Origin: Culex pipiens pallens
Taxonomy: Eukaryota; Arthropoda; Insecta; Diptera; Culicidae
Direction of reading: 5' to 3'
NCBI RefSeq assembly: GCF_016801865.2
Contig: NC_068938.1
Coordinates: 35,848,860 to 35,912,859, forward strand
Length of the DNA stretch: 64,000 bases
Below, in pieces: positions 55,125-64,000 of this stretch. Each line of letters begins with the position of its first letter. Position 1 is the stretch's first letter. A program made the translations under genes and the position numbers. Below the pieces are notes generated by a model. It was not told the origin of the DNA. It did no database searches and worked only from the letters and a program-made list of their open reading frames with translations.

Positions 55125-55495
55125 TAGTAGTTTATGTAACAAGTCGCAAAAAGAAGGTTTTTTCAATCAAGTTTTCCAACGTTTTTTGCAATTCCGAAAA
55201 ACGCTTTTTGAATGGAATTTTATGCCAAACATACGTGTGCTAAAAAAATTAACCAATCAAAACAAAACAAAATATTGAAAAATGTTGCTTTTTGATACTA
55301 GTGCTAAAAAGTTCAACTTTCCAGCACCCATTTCAGTGCTGAAAATTTGAACTTTTCGGCACTGGTAGTGAAAGGTATTAATTTTCTATTCTGCAATTTT
55401 GGGTAGATAAAAGAAGGCCGTTTCATCGCTGGAGAATGACAGGAAAAGTTAGTAGTTTCACGACGGAATTGCAAATAAGAAGTTTTTGTAAGTCC
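55125..55495 (+). repeat. Dispersed repeat, copy 2 (partner at 1595-2000)
   Basis: It shares ordered blocks with 1595-2000: GTAGTTTATGTAACAAGTCG, TTTTTTGCAATTCCGAAAAA, CCATTTCAGTGCTGAAAATT and GTTTCACGACGGAATTGCAA. Two diverged copies about 53 kb apart define the repeat. Confidence 0.6.
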
Positions 55496-55870
55496 CATAA
55501 ATCATATCAAAAAATCTAGAAAATAAAAAAAACGTTGTTTGCACATTAACCTTTAAATAATAAAATTGGAAATAAAAAATGTAAAATGTAATAATGTGGA
55601 ATAACTTCTTTTCACATACGGAATGCTAACTCCAAATAAAGAATTACAAAGAGGAGTGGATTTGCAAAAACCTAAAGAATTTCTCAAATCTGTTTGTTTT
55701 TCATTAAAAAAACATTTGCCCTTTATATAGGCTTAAAAAATTAAATTAAAATTTAAAAAAGTTTAATCACATTCAACTACAAAAAATATAACCAACACTG
55801 AAAAGTCTGTAATATAAATTGATTTTAATCAAATTCTAAATCCAGAAAACCACCCTAAAATTTGAAAATC
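55496..55870. other. Unassigned AT-rich DNA
   Basis: Nothing recognisable. Confidence 0.35.
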
Positions 55871-57000
55871 CAACCCACTATTCTATGAAAACATCGCGCC
55901 TCGCGGTCGGCTTACACAACAATGTTACAGCCGGCAGTGAAATGAAGTTATCAAGTGATCCACCGGTCAGACAGACTGGGGCGTGGGCGGAGTAGCGCTT
56001 GGATTTCAATAAATAAATTGAACCTTAGTAGCACCCCACCACCGCCCAGTGCAAAACGTATCACGCCGGTCATGCAGCAGTGCTTAGTAGATGGATATCG
56101 GGGGCCACCACCACCATCGTCAAGCCAAGTTCGCGCGCACTGGATAAATGAGCATTATGGGTCATCAGGACTCAGTTGTTGACCGTGGTGTTCCTTGTTG
56201 GTCCCAATCGAATGGGTGGCAAAAGTGTTGAATATTACAATCTATGCCGCCAAACAACGTAATTGCTCGTTTATTGCTAATCTGCCCATAATTGAAAATT
56301 CGGCTATTATGCCAAATCAAGTATTCCGAGAAAAACGCGTTTTAGTGTTTGTCACAAAAACTCCGTCAAGGCAATTTCCCATAAGAGTGGCATATTAGCC
56401 GTTTGGTTTTTCGCATCGGCAGCCAAGTCTAAACACTATTTCAGTGAAATTCAAGTTGCAGAAGATGCGTTGGAACTTCCTCTACAACCTAGTGCTAATA
56501 TCTCGTTTTAGCCAAAAGTGGATATTAGCCGTTTTTTCAATGGTGGGCAGTAATGAGCTCATTAAGCATGAAAAGTTATGAATCTTGATGACCTTGGACT
56601 GTTATGTTGCAAAGTGCGTTTATAAACTTTAGAAAAGCTATCTTTGTCACATTTTGTTCAAAAGTGTCAACAGCAGCGACACACATCTGACTTGAGCTCT
56701 TATTTGTCCATTTGTGTGAGGGCTCTATTAGCCGGCAACGGAAGTCATTTTTACCGCCGTGTGAACCCGGTCACAAACGGGTTTCCCGCAAGTATCCTCT
56801 CCCTTGTGGGATGCAGTTATCCTTTTGCTTCGGAATCGGAAATCCTGCCAGCCAGCGGAGGAAGAAAAGCCGGCAAGAAAATTCTGCAAACTCGGCACCC
56901 AGTGTGGCGGCTCACAAACAGTTTACCAGTAACTACTTGGTCGAGAATCGTTTCGTGGGTGGCTTCTGTTGGTGACCAAAAGGGGGAGAGTTACCTTATT
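55870..57000. other. GC-richer noncoding islands
   Basis: Blocks at about 55890-56180 and 56690-56990 are GC-richer. The second carries a 141-codon frame (56644-57069) overlapped by an 87-codon frame; neither has a recognised domain. A host exon cannot be excluded or supported. Confidence 0.3.
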
Positions 57001-57462
57001 TCGATTTTATTTTTTTTAGAGCTTTTACAAATTCTGACATTTTTAGCAGTTCTATACAAACTCAATTGACATAACAAATAATTTAGAATAAATTATCAAA
57101 CAGAAAAAACCTGGTTGATAAGCATTTTTTGGTATCAACAATCGGACGACTTTCCCTACTCAACTGGTGTGAACAAACATAATCTGGCACCAGCTGGGAT
57201 GTGTGTTTGTATGCTTTCCTCAATGGTGAGTGCAATTTTGATCTCAAAGCTGCGCGGGGGTACTAAGAAGCCTCTTGCGTCCGAGCTTTTCTTGAGCTTT
57301 CCCGGAAATGAACCCCATGGAGCAGAAATCCTGTGTGTGAAACTTCTGAAGATAAATGTTTATTTCCAACTAATAGAAATTTATGCGTTTGAAAACGAAT
57401 AAAAAAATCAGTGACCTGGAGAAAAGTGAAATTGCAAAATCAGAACTGAAGAAAATATTATT
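57001..57462. other. Unassigned DNA
   Basis: A 95-codon open frame (57115-57402) has no recognisable domain. Nothing else is seen. Confidence 0.3.
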
Positions 57463-60400
57463 GAGCAATTCCAGCTCAAACCAGGAATTTGTCTGGTACT
57501 TTTGTACCCGACCCTCTCTGATTTCAATGAAATTTTGTAGACATGTTATCCTAGGCCAATTGTACTCGAGAGTAACATTTGAGAAGGGTGTAAGTTATTT
57601 AAATATTTTTGTATTTTGTAATTTAAAAATTACTATATCTCAAAGCCGTTGCATCGTATCAAAAAGTGGTCAGAGACAAACTTGTAGGAAATTAGACGGG
57701 CTTTCTGAAAAAAATTCACTGAAATAAAAATACACGCCACTTCTATGAGATTTTTTAGTTTTTAAGTTCAAAAGTCGAATTTTAAGGTGATTTTTTCGTT
57801 CTAAATTTTTCGAGACTGAAAAATCAAGTCTGTCATATGGGTCATTCCATCTGAAGCGGAACAGCACTTGAAAATTACCATCTCAGATTCTGCTCAAATT
57901 TGGCAGAGCTGTTGAGACTATCAAAACATGCAAAAATCCCAAATTTCATCCAAATCGGGCCACCCCCTCCATTTTTGTACCCTCCCAAAAAATCGATGGC
58001 GATTTTTGAGCAAACGACGATAACTCAGGAACCACAAATCTTAGAAGGTCGGTCTTAGACTCAATTTTGAAGGAAATCGGACGTAGAATCCATTTCCGTG
58101 ATCAAAATTTAGATCAAAATATTTTGTCTACCTGTATTGCGCAATTGAAAACTTTAAATGGCAGTATCTCAAAACAGCCCTGTTTATTTTTTGAATTTGA
58201 CCTCACCATCGTATTCCCCGTCCAATTTTACATAAGAATCACTTATCGACAGAAAGGAATATGTTTCGTTCCAGAGATATCCAATTTTAAAGTTTTGAGT
58301 ATTTGAGATTACCTAAATTAGCTTTATTCCCCGCATCTGCTAGAAGCATTAAGTCGTGCTGATGAATAGTTACTACCTGGCGTTCTGTAAGATGAATTAT
58401 TTTTATAATTTTATTCGATTTTGAGATAATCAGTACCTTGAACAATCTATTTTTTGTTTAAGGATTATTTATTGGGTAATTTTCAATGCACTGTTTTTCA
58501 TGATCTCAGTGTCATTGAACCATTTTAAAAAAAAACAGACAGAGCTACAGAGTTTTTACAACACAATTTTCAAAAAATTATAATTTTTCTATTATTTTTA
58601 TATTTTTCCTTATTCCTCATTTCTTCCCACTTTATCAAATTATTTCTTTTATTTGTAGTGAGAACAAATGTAGCGCTGGCTGTGGTAGATGAAATAACTC
58701 TCATGGGGTCTAGAGCTATTGCCATGTGCTGTAGCGAAATAGTGCCATTCAGCAAAAACCCCAAAATCTGCCTTACGGTTTGAAAGGTTGATCATAATAA
58801 ACTGATTTTTATATTGTGAGCCAGTTTCATCTGAATAATTGATTATTTTTTTCAATTCTGTTACATGTGGACAGCAGCTTTATCGTCTTTCATGATTTCT
58901 AAATGAATGACAAACAAAAAAAAAAAGATTATTGTTCCGACGGTGTCGAAATCAACACAACTGAATTTGATCCTAATCAGATAATAAATCAGAATAATCT
59001 TTGTGATTTACTTACATTTTTCAGTTTTTTACTTTCCAGAAATCCTCCTCCTTAATCATGCTTCACGAGAGATTTATTAATGTTAATTCATATTTTTCAA
59101 CACGATAATGTATTGTACACTTTTTCTTAAGTGTTAATTACAAGATCAATTGCAATTTCCTGCTAGCTTTGCGGGAATTCCATTCTTGGGCTATCCATTG
59201 GGCTAGCACACAAATTCACTGTACAATATTTTTTTAATTTAAGATTATACAGCAGTTTCCTACAGTGGTGTACATTCAATATTTGCCTATTTTGCTAATG
59301 ATTATTTGGGATGAAATCTTATTTCAATAAAAGCAGGTAGCAGTTATTGATCAGCGCGCCCGAGTGCTTCTAGCAGATGCGGGGAATAAAGCTAATTTAG
59401 GTAATCTCAAATACTCAAAACTTTAAAATTCGATATCTCTGGAACGAAACATATTCCTTTCTGTCGATAAGTGATTCTTATGTAAAATTGGACGGGGAAT
59501 ACGATGGTGAGGTCAAATTAAAAAAATAAACAGGGCTGTTTTGAGATACGGCCATTTAAAGTTTTCAATTGCGCAATACAGGCAGACAAAATATTTTAAT
59601 CTAAATTTTGATCACGGAAATGGATTCTACGTCCGATTTCCTTCAAAATTGAGTCTAAGACCGACCTTCTAAGATTTGTGGTTCCTGAGTTATCGTCGTT
59701 TGAAGATAGGGGTTTTGCTCAAAAATCGCCAAAAAGTCGATTTTTTGGGAGGGTACAAAAATGGAGGGGGTGGTCCGATTTGGATGAAATTCGGGATTTT
59801 TGCATGTTTTGATAGTCTCAACAGCTCTGCCAAATTTGAGCAGAATCCAAGATGGTAATTTTCAAATTTGCATTTTTTCTTGCACACTTTAGGTGGAATG
59901 ACCCATATAGAAAAACTTATTTTTCAACATTTTTATTTTTAAAGCCGCTGAATCTTCACAAGGATTTGACTTAGGACAGTGGTCAATATGGAGACTTTTG
60001 TGTAAAATTGTCTAAAGAATCGATTCCCACTACAGGGTTTTAAAAATTATGACGTTTAGACCACTTTTCAAAAAAACAGTTTTAGTAAATGATTTTTGTA
60101 TTTTTTTTTAGGAGAGACATACCATTCGCATTTTTTGTGAGTCTTTTTGTAGCATCTTAGCCTATTTCCTCAAAAATTTTGAACGATAAAAAAATCGTGA
60201 CATCACCTTAAAATTTAACTTTTAATCTTAAAAATTAAAAAATTTCATGGAGGTGGCGTGTATTTTTATCTCAGTGTTTTTTTTTCAGAAAGCCCGTCTA
60301 ATTTCCTACTAGTTTGTCTTTGACTACTTTTTGATACGATGCAACGGCTTCAAGGTACAGTAATTTTTAAATTACAAAATACAAAAATATTTAAATCATT

Positions 60401-60560
60401 TACGCCCTTCTCAAATGTTATTCTCGAGTACAATTGGCTCAATATACACAAAAATGGCTTATATAGGCCTAGGATAACATATCTACAAAGATTCATTGAA
60501 ATCGGAGAGGGTCGGGTACAAAAGTACAAGAAAGATTCCCGATTTGAGCTGGAATTGCTC
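57463..60560. mobile_element. 3.1-kb foldback element (GAGCAATTCCAGCTCAAA ends)
   Basis: Starts GAGCAATTCCAGCTCAAA and ends TTTGAGCTGGAATTGCTC. The left arm is about 57463-58383 and the right arm about 59332-60560; matching blocks include GGTACTTTTGTACCCGACCC with GGGTCGGGTACAAAAGTACA, and TTCCCCGCATCTGCTAGAAG with CTTCTAGCAGATGCGGGGAA. The right arm is about 300 bp longer (extra 59925-60230), so the left arm has an internal deletion. A non-inverted loop of about 950 bp separates the arms and encodes nothing recognisable. No target duplication was resolved. Shared CATTCCA and GCTCAAATTTGG motifs link it loosely to the 11.2-kb family. Confidence 0.85.
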
Positions 60561-60700
60561 TTTTTAAAAAATATATATATTATCTTTTTGGTCTGCTCGC
60601 GACAAGCTCGATCTTTTAGTTGCTGGACGTTTTGGTATGTTTCGTGAATCTTCATCCAGTATAAAGTAATTAATAAATTAAACATTGCTACTTCCCGACG
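60561..60700. other. Unassigned DNA
   Basis: A short (AT)n tract lies near 60571-60581; nothing else. Confidence 0.3.
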
Positions 60701-61720
60701 CTTTACATAAATTTTCGTGGCAACGGTCCATCCACTCCAACCAACTCAAACAGTTCTGAAATTGCTTCATAATCGATCAAAATTACGCCCACAGTCGGTC
60801 CTGAACTGAAAATAGCTGCTGCCACCCACCATCATCCGCCACGTCGATAATAACGTCCCGGCGTGACTTCCGCTGGCATCCTTCCGTTGCTGCCCAACCC
60901 TCCACTCAACTGGGAGGGCGTTTATTTGTTGAAGTAATCCTTCAATCAATGCAGAGTCGCCGTTCTCGGCCGGGTAATTGCTGTGACCACTTCCGCGAAT
61001 TGTGCTTCTGCTGCAATCCGGCAACCGAGACAGGAAAAGTGCAGTGCAGAAACCCATCAAAGTAAAACTATCCTTTCTATCCGCTTGTTGGTCAGCCAGC
61101 CTATTTGTACCCCCCCCCTCCCCCCCCCCCTCCCAGATATCTTTTTAGTCTGTACTTCTCTTTTGTAAAAATATGCATTTTGTCACTATTCTCAAATTTA
61201 TCATCAAGTTCCAAAATCCAAAATGTAATGTTGTATTATAAAGTCAGTAAAACAGTCAAACCCACTTTCAAATCCAAGACCCAACTTTCCCAAACCAGTA
61301 ACTAGCCCATACATCATTGTAACCGAGCCTCTAAAGTTGTCCTTCCCAAAAAACCCAACACATCACGTCGGCTGTTGTTTCCGCTTAGGGCAGAGGCAAT
61401 GAACTCCGTCACGGGTGGTGGAAAACTGCGTCCGTTTGGACTGACTGGCAGCGTTTCAATTTCCCACAAATCGCTAGTGCGATTGAGTGTGTGTGTGTTG
61501 AGTGTGTTGACGAAAACTTGTTTATATTTGGCGTCCACATCACAGGCTCCACCTTGGGATGAATCTCGCTTCTGTGGTGCACCACGATGCAATAATCTGG
61601 CTTTGATTGATTCACGTGCCCAGTTTTGGCCGGTCGACGATCACCACAATCGTCGACCCATGTGTCGCTGGAGCGTGGACCAAGTGAATCTAGGAGCAAT
61701 TTGCCTTTTTGTTACAAAGT
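60700..61720. other. GC-richer noncoding islands
   Basis: Two GC-richer blocks (60710-61060 and 61320-61710) flank a C-rich run (61109-61136). Overlapping frames of 92-115 codons on both strands in the second block show no domain. Possibly conserved noncoding DNA. Confidence 0.3.
61109..61136. repeat. C-rich low-complexity tract
   Basis: C9-TCC-type runs of about 28 bp are visible directly. Confidence 0.9.
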
Positions 61721-62395
61721 AATTAATTGCTAAAATAGAAGTTAACAAGTAGCTAATCGTTATCACACAAGATGCAGATTTGATAGAGATCAAACATTTT
61801 CACTTAGTTCAATAGGCTGAAAATCGGTATGGTTCCCCTACTCTATTGGTGAGAACAGTTCAGTAAACTATAGAGCAACAACGACCCTACTGGCTTGGTT
61901 ACTGCTTACTGGAAAATTTACGCAGATTTGGAAAGTGCATTTGTTGTCCGTCATGATCCCGAGCCCATATCAATTCGAGCAAATGTTGGATCAAGCATTC
62001 TGGCATTTGGAATTCTGGCATGACGATATGGAAGTATAGTTTAAAATGCATTGCTAGATTGCAGATAAATTAATTCAAAATTTTGTGAGAAAGTATGAAA
62101 TGATCAAGTCAACTTTGTTAAAAAAAACTTGATTAGTAATACTCTACATTTTACAAACGAATTTTCATTGCAGTTTGTTATTTGGATGAACTTAGTTGTG
62201 CAAAATGCAATTTTGCAGCTAATTAATGGCTTTTTTTTACTAAGAGAAAGCGTGGACAGTGTTTCGAACACTACTGAGAATAGTTGTTTTGCAAAAACGT
62301 TACGCTTGAGATTTTCTTTTTTCAAATTGAATTCCAAACAAATTATATTTTACTTTTAGCTCCTGTGTACCTTTCCTAATCAGTACTAAAAACTT
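61720..62395. other. Unassigned AT-rich DNA
   Basis: No supported gene or element. Confidence 0.35.
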
Positions 62396-62530
62396 TGGGA
62401 GCGTTCTTTTATTACGTAACGCAAAAAATCGGATTTTTAGACCCCCTCCCCGCCCTCGTAACAAAATTTACATACAAATTTTAAAAAATTTGTATGGAGC
62501 GTAACACGGCCTCCGACTCCCTTTGTTGAA
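62396..62530 (+). repeat. MITE relic with TTACGTAACGC motif
   Basis: GGGAGCGTTCTTTTATTACG, then AGACCCCCTCCCCGCCCTCG, then TACAAATTTTAAAAAATTTGTA and TGTATGGAGCGTAACACGG. The two GTAACGC/GCGTAAC segments are mutually inverted (near 62417 and 62500). I recall similar sequence from mosquito MITEs; only one copy is in this window. Confidence 0.5.
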
Positions 62531-62534
62531 GATA

Positions 62535-63540
62535 TCAAATCGACTAGACATTCTAATGAAAACGGATTTTCATCTTTTTACACATTTTGTAAAGACAGAT
62601 GCCAAAATTATGTTCATATTTGAATGGACGAACCAATGATACAAAAGGCCTCATTAGTCAAAAAGAAAATGCTCACAAAGTTTCAGCCAGATTTAAAAAA
62701 TGCCAAACAAGACCAGTTTGTTCTATTTAATTAGGACATTTTTTAGATAAGAAGCATTCTCTTGAATATTTTTACTAAGATTTTCACCCCTTTTCTAAAT
62801 TTGATGATATGTTAGGTATTCTTTAAAATCACGAAGAATTCCTTTGAAAATAATTGTGTTAATAAAAAAACATCATAATTAAAATTTTAATTGCGTTTTT
62901 GAATCTGGCTTAAACTTTTTGGGTGCTTTCCGTATGCCCTGTGGTAGCTGTCCTTATATAAATGGTACACGAAAATTCAAAAATCTGTATCTTTTGAAGG
63001 ATTTTTTTGATAGATTAGGCGTAGTCGGAAAAGTTATAAAATAACCTTCGAAATAGATAATAGATGGGGGATAGGTTAAAAAATAAGGATTTTAGAGAAA
63101 TAAAATGGCATTTATAAGTAATTTTTACAAAAACAAATAATTTATTTCATTATATAAAATAAATTATGCAATCAAAAACTACCTCAGTGAAATTTAGCTA
63201 TAGTGCATCGTTTTCAAATTATAGCCATTTTTGAAAAAAATCGCAGTTTTTCTCTTTGTTTGCCCATTTTTGAAAAAAAAAAACATTTTCTGAAAGTTGA
63301 AAAAAATCCCTACACTTGTTCGGGTTTCAATGCTAAAAATGAAATAAAAAAAATAAACTCTTTTCAGTAAAATTTATATGGAAATTTCAAAATCCAGCCG
63401 ATACATGAAAATTTTATAAATAAGTGTATTTGTACAACACTAAGACAATATATTTTTTCTGTTTTTTTTTTCTAATCTTTGCATGCATCTCATGTCCAAA
63501 AATAGCATAGCATAGCATTGTTGTCTACCCGTAGTTGAAG
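62535..63540. repeat. AT-rich DNA with family P relics
   Basis: 62950-63065 (CTGTATCTTTTGAAGGATTT, TTGATAGATTAGGCGTAGTC, AAAAGTTATAAAATAACCTT) and 62590-62700 (ATGCCAAAATTATGTTCATA) resemble family P blocks near 35080 and 15700. An ATAGCATAGCATAGCATTG repeat lies near 63501-63519. No ends are defined. Confidence 0.4.
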
Positions 63541-64000
63541 AAAAGTTTTAAAAACTTTGCCATTTTCCGTTACTCCACAGTAAAAATTTTGCAACATGTC
63601 ATTTTATGGGAAATTTAATGTACTTTTCGAATCTACAATGTTCAAGAAGGGTATTTGTTTCATCTGGAACAAAAATTTTCATTTTAAAATTTCGTGTATT
63701 TTCTTACTTTGCAGGGTTATTTTTTAGAGTGTAACAATATTCTACAAAGTTGTAGAGCAGACAAATACAGAAAACTTAGTATTAAAACATGAGGGGTTTG
63801 CTTATAAACATCACGAGTTATCGCGATTTTACCAAAAAAAGTTTTGAAAAAGTTGGTCGTCGTTGATCATGGCCGTTCATGGTCATCCGCTACAGACACG
63901 GACGACGAAACAAAGAGGAACGCAAAAAGGAACCTTTTCAAAACTTTTTTTGGTAAAATCGCGATAACTCGTAATGTTTATAAGCAAACCCCTTATGTTT
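63541..64000 (-). mobile_element. Family L palindrome, copy 3 (cut by window edge)
   Basis: 63541-63860 follows the left arm of 13246-13530 (TTTTCCGTTACTCCACAGTA, AGCAGACAAATACAGAAAAC, TTATAAACATCACGAGTTAT). It then enters the GC-rich loop, GTTGGTCGTCGTTGATCATG to GACGACGAAACAAAGAGG, which is the reverse complement of the loop at 13545-13615. The second arm begins near 63930 and runs off the window. The reversed loop means this copy is inserted in the opposite orientation to copy 1. Confidence 0.8.

Overview
The window looks like intergenic or large-intron DNA from an AT-rich insect genome, most likely a culicine mosquito and probably Culex. The grounds are a Jockey/Juan-type non-LTR retrotransposon, tRNA-derived SINEs and many palindromic nonautonomous DNA elements of the kinds I recall from culicine genomes. 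This assignment is inference. No bacterial or viral signature was seen and no complete host gene could be recognised. The only convincing protein-coding genes are the two ORFs of one retrotransposon. Nearly everything else that can be identified is mobile or repeat-derived, separated by GC-richer, apparently single-copy noncoding islands.

Layout. 0-9 kb: a dispersed repeat at the left edge, a 687-bp retroposed element with a 19-bp target duplication (397-1083), a small TA-flanked MITE (2184-2401), a satellite-bearing element (about 4378-5139) and long AT-rich stretches. 9-17 kb: three successive long inverted-repeat elements (11227-12455, about 12922-14035, about 14050-14735), then a second satellite-bearing element (about 14830-15605). 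18-21.6 kb: a tandem ~533-bp duplication, two elements with GCCTTTCT ends and a minus-strand tRNA-derived SINE (21379-21600).

21612-31834 is the most striking object: a 10.2-kb foldback element. Its outer ~780 bp are almost identical mirror images. It appears to be flanked by TAA, and the arms are filled by a higher-order satellite (~412-bp units built from a CCGGAT core plus four ~85-bp monomers, with 242-bp short units). A tRNA-derived SINE (24104-24354) interrupts the left arm only, and a GATTA-tailed sequence sits at the centre.

32-44 kb: a nonautonomous hAT element with a perfect 8-bp target duplication (33594-34907), foldback MITEs (36227-36866; 38444-38933), relics and noncoding islands. 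44149-48466: a full-length, apparently intact Jockey-clade element with a 14-bp target duplication, Inr+DPE promoter, ORF1 (gag-like, CCHC knuckles), ORF2 (APE endonuclease + reverse transcriptase), AATAAA and a poly(A) tail. It is followed by a long pyrimidine microsatellite. 49-64 kb: a near-perfect 183-bp hairpin (49409-49591), a nested inverted-repeat composite (52048-53980), a GTTAT-rich MITE (54595-55041), a 3.1-kb foldback element (57463-60560) and, at the right edge, a truncated copy of the 13-kb palindrome family.

Working together: the Jockey element could supply retrotransposition machinery, but the two SINEs end in TTCGTTTTT rather than poly(A), so they probably depend on a different LINE. 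All DNA-type elements here lack a recognisable transposase and would need one supplied from elsewhere in the genome.
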